64,000 nucleotides of DNA from Flavobacterium supellecticarium (GTDB lineage: Bacteria; Bacteroidota; Bacteroidia; Flavobacteriales; Flavobacteriaceae). The DNA lies in assembly GCF_004801375.1 (NCBI RefSeq), contig NZ_SSNZ01000002.1, forward strand, positions 186,001-250,000, written 5' to 3'. A model generated the notes under the pieces. That model did no database searches. It was given only the letters and a program-made list of their open reading frames with translations, and was not told the DNA's origin. This document shows positions 1-10,272 of this stretch, piece after piece; positions within the stretch are counted from its first letter, which is position 1; each line of letters opens with the position of its first letter. The translations under genes and the position numbers were made by a program.

Positions 1-1
1 T

Positions 2-1975
2 AAAAACAGCAGGAGAGGGATTGCCACGCAGGGATCGGGAAATTCGGTTGTTGATATAGACAGAGCCGTTTTTATAGATCACATCAAAGCCATTGGCACC
101 GATAAAAGGAAGTACCTCCCTAAAAGTTGCAAAATCACCATTGCTGATTTTGTAGCCTCTGGCCATGGAATTGTTATACCGCCCTACATTTTTTAAGGGA
201 ACCGTTTTGGCTTTTTTCTTCAACGTCACATTACTTAACTGAACAACTTTCTGATCCCTAAAGTCAGGTAGTTGATACGATTCGGTAGCTATGGGATTTG
301 CCGGATCTGTCGGACAGGTTGAAAATAGTTTTGGAAGTGGTTTTAAGAACAGATTTTGCCCTTTTAAGATCTGAATCGCTAATGGGACATCTTCGGTTCT
401 ACCGGTATTTCGATTGTGTAGGGTTAAGGATATTGAAGTAGAATCATACACAATGGCATTGTTAAAAATAAACTCATTACTATCATTGATTTCAGATTGC
501 TTTTTAACGCTATTGTAAAAGGAACTCATTTCTACATAATAGTTACTTTTTTTAGAAAGCGGACGGTTAATGGTTCCCTTAATCGTAACTCCTCTGTCGG
601 GTTCATATTTAGGAACCATTGGTTCGGTACTATTTAGAATTTTTTCGGCATCGTATTTTGGTTTTTGGGTGATAAGATACGTATCCAACTCATAATGTTT
701 ATTTTTTGAAAAATCAGAAAAATAGTAGGCGGTATTCGTAATCATAGGATTTTCCAGATAGGAAGCAAAAACAAATGCATCGTTAATGGATATAAAATTA
801 CCGGTTGCTACCGATTTTTCCGGTACCACCGAAATACTCAGATTACCGAGGGGAAAATTAGATGTTCCTTTTAAAATAATAGTGTCTTTTTGTTTTTGCA
901 CAACCGAAAGCATTATATTTCGATTGGCTGAATAGGGTTGAAAAATAAGTCGCTCGGCGAGTTTTATATTGTTTTGATCCAGGAGTACGATCGTATTAAT
1001 GCCTTCGTAAAAATGTTTATTGTCTATAGTAAAAGTATCTTCTTTGACTCCGGCTTTAAGCGATAAGTTTTCAATCAGTGAAACTTTTTCATCTTGTTGG
1101 ATCAATAACGATAAGTTCGTTTGTGAAGTAACAGGTTGAGCTGTTTTCAGGGATACAATCGCTTTGTCGAACCTGTAATTGTTGATACTAAAGGTATAAC
1201 CGGTATTTTTCGGTGTCGGTAAAGTAAATGACTGTATGTCGTTATTGCTCTTAAAAACGGCTTTGTAGGGGGCGTTGTTGTTTTGTGGCAGCTCAAATCG
1301 ACCAACCCCTTTTGCGTTAGTGGAAAAATGAGTGACCACATCCCCTTTAGCATTTACAATAGAACCATTTTGAATTGCAATAGGAATATCGTTGCAATCG
1401 CTAATTTTTAGGGCAATTACATTGGAATTATTTTCCAGAAAAACACCACTTTCCGGAAAAAACTGAACATTCAGGTTTGATAGATTGGGCTTGTTATTGG
1501 TAAAGGATGTTGTTTTATCCATCGGATCCAAAATCGTGACAGGATATAAGGCCGATTCATCTTCTGCGAAATTATTCATAAAACCAGTATAGGCTCTGAT
1601 ATAGTAGCGACCGGATTTTATCATTTTGCTTAAAGGGATATAGCCTTCAAACGATCCATTGGCGAGGTAACACAACTCCGACTGAATTCGCGTTCCGTTT
1701 GGATCGTAAAGGTCGATATAGGCATTGGTTATAGCTGTAAAGGGTTTTTTGTTTTTTTCTTCAATGACATAACCTTTAAACCAGATTGTTTCCTCGTTGA
1801 GGTAGGTTGTTTTGTTTAAATGCAGGTAGATTTTTTCCCGGTCGGCTTTAAAATAATTACTGTAACGTGCGGTAATATCTTTTTCCCGTTGGGTTCCCGG
1901 TGTTGTTTGCGCCATACTGCCATGATGTGTTATCATGATAAGAAGAGTGATAAAGAAAAGTAATGATTTATTCAT
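2..1975 (-). CDS. MG2/plug-type surface protein, C-terminal part missing at the left edge
   Basis: The frame is open from the ATG at 1975 to the window edge, about 658 residues, so the C-terminus lies outside. It opens with a signal peptide of about 20 residues ending at AQTT. Around residues 45-65 the stretch KIYLHLNKTTYLNEETIWFK resembles the macroglobulin MG2 strand pattern seen in large Bacteroidota exported proteins. A middle part (GVGRFELPQNN) looks like a carboxypeptidase-regulatory or beta-sandwich repeat. The last visible residues (VIYKNGSVYINNR) resemble a TonB-receptor plug. In the family as I know it, these are large secreted or outer-membrane proteins of unclear function. It lies downstream of groL behind a terminator, so it is probably transcribed separately. 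Function is not established; only the general architecture is supported. Confidence 0.7.
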   Translation of the reverse strand, partial: MNKSLLFFITLLIMITHHGSMAQTTPGTQREKDITARYSNYFKADREKIYLHLNKTTYLNEETIWFKGYVIEEKNKKPFTAITNAYIDLYDPNGTRIQSELCYLANGSFEGYIPLSKMIKSGRYYIRAYTGFMNNFAEDESALYPVTILDPMDKTTSFTNNKPNLSNLNVQFFPESGVFLENNSNVIALKISDCNDIPIAIQNGSIVNAKGDVVTHFSTNAKGVGRFELPQNNNAPYKAVFKSNNDIQSFTLPTPKNTGYTFSINNYRFDKAIVSLKTAQPVTSQTNLSLLIQQDEKVSLIENLSLKAGVKEDTFTIDNKHFYEGINTIVLLDQNNIKLAERLIFQPYSANRNIMLSVVQKQKDTIILKGTSNFPLGNLSISVVPEKSVATGNFISINDAFVFASYLENPMITNTAYYFSDFSKNKHYELDTYLITQKPKYDAEKILNSTEPMVPKYEPDRGVTIKGTINRPLSKKSNYYVEMSSFYNSVKKQSEINDSNEFIFNNAIVYDSTSISLTLHNRNTGRTEDVPLAIQILKGQNLFLKPLPKLFSTCPTDPANPIATESYQLPDFRDQKVVQLSNVTLKKKAKTVPLKNVGRYNNSMARGYKISNGDFATFREVLPFIGANGFDVIYKNGSVYINNRISRSLRGNPSPAVF

Positions 1976-2010
1976 AGTGGAATTTTCTCATTTTTGTAAA
2001 ATAAATATAC

Positions 2011-2045
2011 AAAAAAAACCGCCACAATTTTGTGACGGTTTTTTG
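2011..2045 (-). terminator. Rho-independent terminator after groL
   Basis: Read on the minus strand, a stem pairs CCGTCACAA with TTGTGGCGG (one G-U pair) and is followed by a run of eight T. It lies directly after the groL stop and before the next gene. Confidence 0.8.
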
Positions 2046-2062
2046 TATAGTTGAAAGGAATT

Positions 2063-3706
<1,644 letters not shown>

Positions 3707-3737
3707 TTAATTTTACGTATTCGTTTTATGGTTTGTA

Positions 3738-4013
3738 TTAGATGATTGCTAAAATGTCATCTTCTCTCATAATCAGGTAGTCCTTACCTTCGAATTTTAA
3801 ATCGGTTCCAGCATATTTTCCGTATAAAACAGTGTCACCAACCTTAACGGTTAGCGGTTCGTCTTTTTTACCGTTTCCAACAGCTACCACAATACCTTTC
3901 TGAGGTTTTTCCTTAGCTGTATCAGGGATGATAATACCGGAAGCGGTTTGCGTTTCAGCAGCCGCAGGTTCCACGATAACGCGATCTGAAAGTGGTTTGA
4001 TGTTTAATGCCAT
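3738..4013 (-). CDS. groS: Co-chaperonin GroES (10 kDa subunit)
   Basis: A 91-residue protein of normal family length, starting [16 protein letters not shown]. It contains the mobile-loop region (around [18 protein letters not shown]) that docks onto GroEL and the conserved [12 protein letters not shown] strand. It caps the GroEL ring during the folding cycle in the cytoplasm. It is first in the groS-groL pair, with a candidate Bacteroidota promoter about 40 bases upstream of its start. Confidence 0.97.
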   Translation of the reverse strand: MALNIKPLSDRVIVEPAAAETQTASGIIIPDTAKEKPQKGIVVAVGNGKKDEPLTVKVGDTVLYGKYAGTDLKFEGKDYLIMREDDILAII

Positions 4014-4049
4014 AATACTATATTATTTTATGTTATGATTATTTAGATG

Positions 4050-4076
4050 CAAATTACTTTTCAGAAAGTATGCCAA
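4050..4076 (-). promoter_or_regulatory. Candidate groS-groL promoter
   Basis: On the minus strand, TTG (4076-4074) is followed after 17 bases by TAATTTG (4056-4050), close to the Bacteroidota -33 TTG / -7 TAnnTTTG consensus. It lies 37 bases upstream of the groS start. Confidence 0.4.
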
Positions 4077-4100
4077 TTGCTAAAACTGACAGTTTTTTAT

Positions 4101-4136
4101 AAAAAAAAATGCCAGCACTGACAGGCTGGCATTTTC
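4101..4136 (-). terminator. Terminator after secG
   Basis: An inverted repeat AATGCCAGC...GCTGGCATT is flanked by an A run on the left, so on the minus strand the stem is followed by a run of nine T. It ends the secG transcript just before the groS promoter. Confidence 0.8.
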
Positions 4137-4152
4137 TAGTGATTATTATATC

Positions 4153-4548
4153 TTATTTTTTAGCTTCTTCAGTCGGAGCTGCCGGAGCTGCTGCGTCAGT
4201 CGCTGCCGGAGTTTCAGATGCTGCTGCCGGAGCCGCTGCTTTATCGGCTGCTGGTTTTGCCGGAGCCGGAGCTGCTGGAGCTGGTGTATTATTGTCAATT
4301 AATTTAGACCCGTTATCCCCCATGCTTCCTGTAAAGCTCAAGCTGGATAATAAAATCAATACGATTAAGGCTGTAGCCAACGTCCAGGTACTTTTGTCAA
4401 GGAAGTCATTTGTTTTCTGAACACCACCCATCATTTGAGAACCACCAAGGCTTGATGATAATCCTCCACCTTTAGGGTTTTGAACCATGATAACCACAAT
4501 AAGTAAAAAACAAACGATTGTTATTAGTACTAAAAAAACTGAAAACAT
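4153..4548 (-). CDS. secG: Preprotein translocase subunit SecG
   Basis: A 131-residue inner-membrane protein. Membrane segment 1 covers residues 1-23, the conserved GGGLSSSLGG loop follows, and segment 2 lies around residues 55-73, as in SecG, which assists SecYEG-mediated export. The last 45 residues or so are an Ala/Pro-rich tail (repeated PAA/APA, ending EEAKK) that is longer than in the E. coli protein; such low-complexity tails are common in Bacteroidota SecG. It lies 11 bases downstream of the TPR gene and probably shares its operon with lptE and the sigma-54 activator. Confidence 0.92.
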   Translation of the reverse strand: MFSVFLVLITIVCFLLIVVIMVQNPKGGGLSSSLGGSQMMGGVQKTNDFLDKSTWTLATALIVLILLSSLSFTGSMGDNGSKLIDNNTPAPAAPAPAKPAADKAAAPAAASETPAATDAAAPAAPTEEAKK

Positions 4549-4559
4549 ATTTTAATTTT

Positions 4560-5549
4560 TTAATTGTTATTTTGTTGTAATATCTTAATATCCGAAATTC
4601 GGTCTGCAAAGAAATGACTTTTTTCTGGATATTTCAAAATTAATATTTCATAAGCTTGAATTGCTTTCTGATATTTTTTTTGTTCAAGGTAAACTTTAGC
4701 CAGTGTTTCGGTCATCAGATAGGAGGTGTCTTGTGAAGATTTCTCAATGTTTACGGGAGCTGATGGCGTATTTTTGACGGGCGTTATTTTTGGATTTGTC
4801 TCGATAAATTTGTCAATTAAATCTAATTTTTTCTTTTTCTCCGGATCAATTTCTTCTAAATCGGCCGGCTTTTCACGGTCAATAGGGCTGAATTTGGCCA
4901 GTTGTAACCATTCCTGGAACGAATGTTTTTCTTCTTTTGAGAATTCCAACGGTTTACCGATTTCCAGTTTTTCTGCAGCCGATTTGATTTCCAGCGGTTC
5001 TTTAGCGATTGGTTCCGGTTCCGGTACAACAACTTCTGCCACAGGTTCCGGTTCGGCAACGCGTATAGACGAGCGGATGGATTGCTCCAAGGCGGTTTCG
5101 ATTTTTGGTTGTTCGGTAGCGGATGGTTCCGGTTTTGGTGTTTCGATTTCCGGTTCGGCTTCCTTAATGGAGGAACGGATGGATTGTTCCAGAGGATCGA
5201 CCTCGGGTATGGTTATTTTGGCTTCTTCCGGAATAATAACTTTATACTGGTTGACAATAATATCGTGGATTGCGGCTTCTTTTTCTTCAAAAAAGGCCTG
5301 TTGAATTGCGGTGAAATTTTTCGAAGTAATAAATTCAAACAGAATACTACGGTCGGTAGTATAGGCGGCTGTCTTTTTTAACTCCTGATTATAACGATAA
5401 CTATTTTCGTCGTAAAGCCCTTTGAGATGTATGGCACGAGCCGCCTGGAAATAGGGAAACTGATGCAAAACCGCCTCCAGTTCGACCGTTTGCCGGGACC
5501 GGATGTTTTGGGGGTTATTGAGTAAATATGATAAATCGTTTACGTTCAA
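4560..5549 (-). CDS. TPR-containing protein of unknown function
   Basis: 329 residues without a signal peptide. The N-terminal 110 residues form a conserved helical block (MNVNDLSYLLNNPQNIRSRQ). The middle is acidic and Pro/Glu-rich and contains a duplicated motif, LEQSIRSSIKEAEPE and LEQSIRSSIRVAEPE. The C-terminus (LAKVYLEQKKYQKAIQAYE) is a single clear TPR pair. The position between lptE and secG is, from memory, conserved in Flavobacteria, which suggests an envelope-related role, but no function can be read from the sequence. It lies 18 bases from lptE and 11 from secG. Confidence 0.8.
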   Translation of the reverse strand: MNVNDLSYLLNNPQNIRSRQTVELEAVLHQFPYFQAARAIHLKGLYDENSYRYNQELKKTAAYTTDRSILFEFITSKNFTAIQQAFFEEKEAAIHDIIVNQYKVIIPEEAKITIPEVDPLEQSIRSSIKEAEPEIETPKPEPSATEQPKIETALEQSIRSSIRVAEPEPVAEVVVPEPEPIAKEPLEIKSAAEKLEIGKPLEFSKEEKHSFQEWLQLAKFSPIDREKPADLEEIDPEKKKKLDLIDKFIETNPKITPVKNTPSAPVNIEKSSQDTSYLMTETLAKVYLEQKKYQKAIQAYEILILKYPEKSHFFADRISDIKILQQNNN

Positions 5550-5567
5550 AATGACAGTTTTAGAGTG

Positions 5568-6071
5568 TTACCACTTTGCTAGTGACTGGTTGAATACATC
5601 CTGAGTAATCCTTTCGAAAACAACATTCAGGGCTTCCGATAAACGGGAGCCTACTAATTGATCATTAGCCGGGAAATCATAATAGAAAGAGAATTTTCTT
5701 TCGAAATCATCGTCCGATTTATTTTTATTGGTAAAACGTACGTTAATTGTGATCGAAAGTCTGTTCTGATCGGCGCCCTGATTGGCGTTCGACCCCATAG
5801 GTGTAATACGGTAATCGGTTATTTCACCTTCATAGATCAGGTCACCGCCGGTATTGGTAAGACTCAGGTTCGTTTGATTCTGAATAATCTTTTGCAGTTC
5901 GAGTGTAAAAGTTCGTTCGATACCCGGTTCTACCAAAGGAGCATTATTTTGAAAATAATTCACCTGAAATGTTTTGGCGTCTATTTTTCCGGTTCCGGTA
6001 AAATTATAAACGGAACAGCCGGTTAATACTAACAGGATTGGGACAATTAGGATGTATTTAATAGCTTTCAT
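5568..6071 (-). CDS. lptE: LptE-family LPS assembly lipoprotein
   Basis: I chose the ATG at 6071 (167 residues) rather than an upstream one at 6128, because it gives a proper lipoprotein signal (MKAIKYILIVPILLVLTGC, lipid-modified Cys19) and avoids overlapping the upstream gene. The mature part (TFQVNYFQNNAPLVEPGIER, then FTLELQKIIQNQTNLSL and GDLIYEGEITDYRITPM) follows the LptE pattern recalled for Bacteroidota. LptE plugs the LptD barrel and helps insert lipopolysaccharide into the outer membrane. It starts 5 bases after the sigma-54 activator stop. Confidence 0.85.
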   Translation of the reverse strand: MKAIKYILIVPILLVLTGCSVYNFTGTGKIDAKTFQVNYFQNNAPLVEPGIERTFTLELQKIIQNQTNLSLTNTGGDLIYEGEITDYRITPMGSNANQGADQNRLSITINVRFTNKNKSDDDFERKFSFYYDFPANDQLVGSRLSEALNVVFERITQDVFNQSLAKW

Positions 6072-6075
6072 GGTA

Positions 6076-7341
6076 TTACAAATCGAATTGCTTGATTTTT
6101 CGGTATAAAGTTCGTTCAGAAATTCCAAGTTCGTCTGCGGCGGCTTTTCGTTTTCCTTTGTTACGTTCCAGTGCTTTTTTGATCAGTTCGATTTCTTTCT
6201 GATCCAGTCGAAGGGAATCTTCTTCCTCAATAGCCTCAGCGATAAGATAATTTTCTTCATCATCATCGTCAAATTCTTCCTGTATGGTTTCCGATGGCAT
6301 TGGAATCACTTCCAGACTGGTTTGTTTTTCAAACGGAATCTCGTTTTCTTCTGTGGAACCGTAAATACGTTGAATCAGGGTTTTATTACTTTCCTGTACC
6401 TTGTTGGTATTTCCGTTTTGCATTAATTCCAATGTCAGTTTTTTCAGATCGTTCAGGTCGCTTTTCATGTCGAAAAGAATTTTGTACAGGATTTCCCGTT
6501 CGGAACTGAAATCACTGTCGGCTTTTTTCTCGCTGATCACTGAAGGCAGATTACTGCCTTCCATTGGTAAATACGATTGTAAAGTAGCGAGTGAAATATC
6601 ACGGCTGGTCTCCAGTACAGAAATTTGTTCGGCTACATTTCGCAATTGACGGATATTTCCGCTCCAGCGGTATTTGGTGAGCCATTGGACAGCTCCTTCG
6701 TCTAATTTTAAAGGCGGCATTTTGTATTTATGGGCAAAATCGGATGCAAATTTTCGAAAAAGCAGATGGATGTCTTCTTTTCGTTCGCGTAAGGGCGGAA
6801 GATTAATTTCTACGGTACTCAAACGATAATAAAGATCCTCCCGGAATTTTCCTTTATCGATAGCGCTAATCATGTTAACATTGGTTGCAGCAACAATTCG
6901 CACATTGGTTTTTTGTACCTGTGAGGAACCTACCTTAATAAATTCTCCGTTTTCCAGTACCCGTAGCAAACGCACCTGAGTGGTTAGCGGTAATTCGCCT
7001 ACTTCGTCAAGGAAAATCGTACCACCGTCGGCCACTTCAAAATAGCCTTCACGGGTAGCGGTTGCCCCGGTAAACGCGCCTTTTTCGTGTCCAAATAATT
7101 CGCTGTCGATCGTTCCTTCGGGAATAGCACCGCAGTTTACGGCGATATATTTTCCGTGTTTCCGGTGGGAAAGGGAGTGGATGATTTTCGGAATACTTTC
7201 TTTACCTACACCGCTTTCACCGGTTACCAATACCGAAATATCGGTTGGAGCTACCTGTATGGCTTTTTCGATGGCGCGATTGAGTTTTGGGTCATTCCCG
7301 ATAATCTCAAAACGCTGTTTTATGGCTTGGATGTTTTCCAT
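6076..7341 (-). CDS. Sigma-54-dependent transcriptional activator (AAA+ plus Fis-type HTH), no receiver domain
   Basis: 421 residues. The AAA+ core begins almost at the N-terminus: Walker A GESGVGKE at 41-48, the sigma-54 contact loop GAFTGA at 88-93 and Walker B GGTIFLDE at 106-113. An acidic linker follows, then a C-terminal Fis-like helix-turn-helix (RKAAADELGISERTLYRKIK). There is no phosphoreceiver or PAS domain in front, so its input is unknown. Such proteins remodel RNA polymerase bound to sigma-54. It lies between miaB and lptE; its targets cannot be read from this window, where no convincing -24/-12 element was noticed. Confidence 0.93.
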   Translation of the reverse strand: MENIQAIKQRFEIIGNDPKLNRAIEKAIQVAPTDISVLVTGESGVGKESIPKIIHSLSHRKHGKYIAVNCGAIPEGTIDSELFGHEKGAFTGATATREGYFEVADGGTIFLDEVGELPLTTQVRLLRVLENGEFIKVGSSQVQKTNVRIVAATNVNMISAIDKGKFREDLYYRLSTVEINLPPLRERKEDIHLLFRKFASDFAHKYKMPPLKLDEGAVQWLTKYRWSGNIRQLRNVAEQISVLETSRDISLATLQSYLPMEGSNLPSVISEKKADSDFSSEREILYKILFDMKSDLNDLKKLTLELMQNGNTNKVQESNKTLIQRIYGSTEENEIPFEKQTSLEVIPMPSETIQEEFDDDDEENYLIAEAIEEEDSLRLDQKEIELIKKALERNKGKRKAAADELGISERTLYRKIKQFDL

Positions 7342-7386
7342 GACAGAGGTTGTTTGGGTTATATTGATGAATGGACCGGTTTACAA

Positions 7387-8832
7387 TTAATTCATGTCGG
7401 AATAACCGGTTGCTTCTCCTATTAGCGTTGCGGTAGTACAATCGTTGATTTTTACCATAACAAAATCACCTACTTTGTAGTTTTCTTTCGGGAAAACAAC
7501 GACCACATTCTCAGAATTTCTTCCGGACCAATGGGCATCAGATCTTTTGGATGTTTTTTCGATCAATACTTCTACCGTTTGGTTTAGGAAACGCGAGGTT
7601 CGTTTATGACTTAGTTTTTGTTGTAAATCAACGATTTCCTGTAAACGACGTTTTTTAACTTCTTCCGGAACGTCATCCTCCATTTTACGGGCTGCCAGTG
7701 TTCCCGGTCTTTCGGAATAGGCGAACATATAACCAAAGTCATATTCTACATATTCCATCAGGCTTAAGGTGTCCTGGTGATCCTCTTCCGTTTCCGTTGG
7801 GAAACCAGTAATTATGTCCTGAGAAATAGAACAACCCGGTATAATGGTTTTGATTTTATCGACCAAAGTCATATACTCTTCACGGGTATGCTGACGGTTC
7901 ATTTCCTGTAAAATTCGAGTACTTCCGGATTGTACCGGTAGGTGGATATAATTACAGATATTAGGATGTTTGGCGATGATATGTAATACTTCTTCGTGCA
8001 TATCCTGTGGATTGGAAGTCGAAAAACGGAAACGCATTTTAGGATGTGCGATGGCACACATGTCTAATAACTGAGCAAAATCTACTGCAGTTGCTTTTTG
8101 CATTTCAGTTGCTTTTTCAAAATCTTTTTTCAATCCGCCACCATACCATAAATAACTATCCACATTCTGGCCTAAAAGTGTTACTTCTTTAAAGCCTCTG
8201 CTGGCCAGATCGTTTATTTCTTCGAGGATACTTTGGGGTTCACGGCTACGTTCGCGACCACGGGTAAATGGAACTACACAAAACGTACACATATTGTCGC
8301 ATCCTCTAGTGATGGATACAAAAGCGGTAATTCCGTTACTAAGTAGGCGGACAGGAGAGATGTCTCCATAGGTTTCATCCTTAGACAAAATAACATTGAT
8401 GGCATCACGACCTTCGTCTACCTCTTTTAAAAGGTTTGGAATATCTTTATAGGCATCCGGACCAACCACCATATCCACGATTTTTTCCTGTTCGAGGAAC
8501 TGGCTTTTCAGACGTTCGGCCATACAACCTAAAACGCCGACTTTCATACCCGGGTTTATTTTTTTTACGGCATTGTATTTTTCAAGACGTTTACGCACGG
8601 TTTGTTCTGCTTTGTCCCGAATAGAACAGGTATTAACCAGAACCAAATCGGCCTCTTCCAGTTTTTGGGTTGTATTATACCCTTCGTTGGCCAAAATAGA
8701 GGCAACGATTTCACTGTCGGAAAAATTCATGGCACAACCATAGCTTTCGATAAAAAGCTTTTTAGAATTTCCTTCTTTATTTTCGAGAACAAGACTGGTT
8801 CCCTGTTTATTTTCTTCAATAATCTTTTCCAT
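7387..8832 (-). CDS. miaB: tRNA-2-methylthio-N6-dimethylallyladenosine synthase MiaB
   Basis: 481 residues with the three expected parts. The MTTase domain carries cluster cysteines C33 (ESYGCAMN), C69 (LVNTCSI) and C103 (GVLGCMAE). The radical-SAM domain has CxxxCxxC at C178, C182 and C185 (ITRGCDNMCTFCVVP). A C-terminal TRAM domain binds RNA. It adds the 2-methylthio group to i6A37 of tRNAs reading UNN codons. All six iron-sulfur cysteines are present, so the enzyme should be active. It is transcribed upstream of the sigma-54 activator, 45 bases away. Confidence 0.96.
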   Translation of the reverse strand: MEKIIEENKQGTSLVLENKEGNSKKLFIESYGCAMNFSDSEIVASILANEGYNTTQKLEEADLVLVNTCSIRDKAEQTVRKRLEKYNAVKKINPGMKVGVLGCMAERLKSQFLEQEKIVDMVVGPDAYKDIPNLLKEVDEGRDAINVILSKDETYGDISPVRLLSNGITAFVSITRGCDNMCTFCVVPFTRGRERSREPQSILEEINDLASRGFKEVTLLGQNVDSYLWYGGGLKKDFEKATEMQKATAVDFAQLLDMCAIAHPKMRFRFSTSNPQDMHEEVLHIIAKHPNICNYIHLPVQSGSTRILQEMNRQHTREEYMTLVDKIKTIIPGCSISQDIITGFPTETEEDHQDTLSLMEYVEYDFGYMFAYSERPGTLAARKMEDDVPEEVKKRRLQEIVDLQQKLSHKRTSRFLNQTVEVLIEKTSKRSDAHWSGRNSENVVVVFPKENYKVGDFVMVKINDCTTATLIGEATGYSDMN

Positions 8833-8962
8833 ATAGCACTATAGAGTGAAAATCTTCATAATCTGCAAAGATAGTATTAAATTTTATTTTCTGACAAGAT
8901 GACAGATTTGTTTAACATAGATTTTCAATTGTGCTGAAAAGGGCCTGAAATGACTATTCCGG

Positions 8963-10255
8963 CTATCTTCTGAAAAGATCCCGGAACTGATATAACAGGC
9001 GTTCCAGTAGGCGAAGATCTTCGGTGATAATATCAGCTGTTCCACCCATTTCCTGTTGGAAGGTAATTTTTTTATGGTAGGATGTATTTAAACCTTTAGG
9101 AAGGGAAACATCAATTAATAAGAAGCCATCTTTGTCGGGTGTTAACGAAATGGATTTTACTTTTCCTTTCACAACACCGAATTCGCGATCGGGATAATTT
9201 AGTAAACGAATATTGACATCCTGATTGGGTTTTAGTTTTCCGGCATTGACTGTTCTCGCTTTGACTTTACCTATATATTGTGTAGAGGATTCCGGAATGA
9301 CGGTAAATACATTTTCGCCCACATTGATCGTTTGGTTTTCCTTCCAGATTTGCAGATAGGACACTTCACCTGGAATGGATGCCCGAAGCACATACGCCAG
9401 ATCCCAATCGGCAATAGCCTTTCGTAACTGATTATAGGATTGTGCCATATTCCGGAAAAAAATGATCTGATCTTTAGTCTCGTTGATCTTAGTTGTTTTA
9501 CTACTGCGATTGAGTTCGTTTAATGATGAATGCAATTGTGAGATCTGAGAATTCAGGTTTTTTATGTTTTTTTCGTTCTGTAGGTAATCGATATTTTTGG
9601 TTTCCCACTCCTGTAATGCGATTACACCATTGTCGAATAGTTTTTTATACCGCTCCAGTTCTTTTTTCTTAAGCTGTAACTCGGTTTGGGCAATCGAAGC
9701 CTGTTGTTCCAAAAGCCCTAAGCGTTCTTTTAGCTGAATGGCTTCATACCGTTGTGCGCTGTTTTCCACACGATAGGGTTGTAAATCTTTATTCAGTTCG
9801 TAATTGGCATAGTCTTTTTCGAAAAGCGCAAAAACACTGGAAATATCACCCAGTTGTAAGGTGGTTAATTTTTCAAAAGGAAATTTAAACTCCGGATTGA
9901 TTTTTAACGTATCGGTGATGCTTTTTAAAAGAAAAACATCCGGATAACTGGCCGTATTTTCAATAACAGCCAAAGGAGTATCCTTTTTGACTTTGGTACG
10001 ATCCGAAACCAATATTTTTTCGATGCGCCCCGAGGTTCGGGCGATTAGTTTTTCGGGAGGTGTTTGCGTTGTTATGGAAATTTCGGCAGTCACGATATCC
10101 GGATAACGGACAAACCAGGACAGGATTAACATTAATGATAGGATAATGAAAATTACAATATTGCCCCATCGGATCATCCAATGTGGTACCTGCGCTAGTA
10201 TTTCCTGAACTTCTTCGCTTCTTAGCTTTATATCTGTATTTCTATGTTGCGGCAT
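8963..10255 (-). CDS. HlyD-family periplasmic adaptor of a peptide exporter
   Basis: 430 residues: a short cytoplasmic N-terminus, one membrane segment near residues 32-48, a biotinyl-lipoyl-like half motif (LIARTSGRIEKILVSDRTKV), a long coiled-coil hairpin around 165-260, the second half motif (LRASIPGEVSYLQIWKENQ) and a beta-barrel region. This is the membrane-fusion protein that links an inner-membrane ABC exporter to the outer membrane. It starts 17 bases after the stop of the C39-peptidase ABC transporter, with which it surely works. No TolC-like gene lies nearby, so the outer-membrane channel would be encoded elsewhere. Confidence 0.92.
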   Translation of the reverse strand: MPQHRNTDIKLRSEEVQEILAQVPHWMIRWGNIVIFIILSLMLILSWFVRYPDIVTAEISITTQTPPEKLIARTSGRIEKILVSDRTKVKKDTPLAVIENTASYPDVFLLKSITDTLKINPEFKFPFEKLTTLQLGDISSVFALFEKDYANYELNKDLQPYRVENSAQRYEAIQLKERLGLLEQQASIAQTELQLKKKELERYKKLFDNGVIALQEWETKNIDYLQNEKNIKNLNSQISQLHSSLNELNRSSKTTKINETKDQIIFFRNMAQSYNQLRKAIADWDLAYVLRASIPGEVSYLQIWKENQTINVGENVFTVIPESSTQYIGKVKARTVNAGKLKPNQDVNIRLLNYPDREFGVVKGKVKSISLTPDKDGFLLIDVSLPKGLNTSYHKKITFQQEMGGTADIITEDLRLLERLLYQFRDLFRR

Positions 10256-10272
10256 TTGATAGATTTTTTGTT

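Noticed and set aside
1147..1353. 68-codon minus-strand frame inside the left-edge gene
   Set aside because: Another frame of the large MG2-like gene, which is clearly open and protein-like in its own frame.
4014..4050. CIRCE/HrcA operator upstream of groS
   Set aside because: No 9-9-9 inverted repeat TTAGCACTC-N9-GAGTGCTAA is present.
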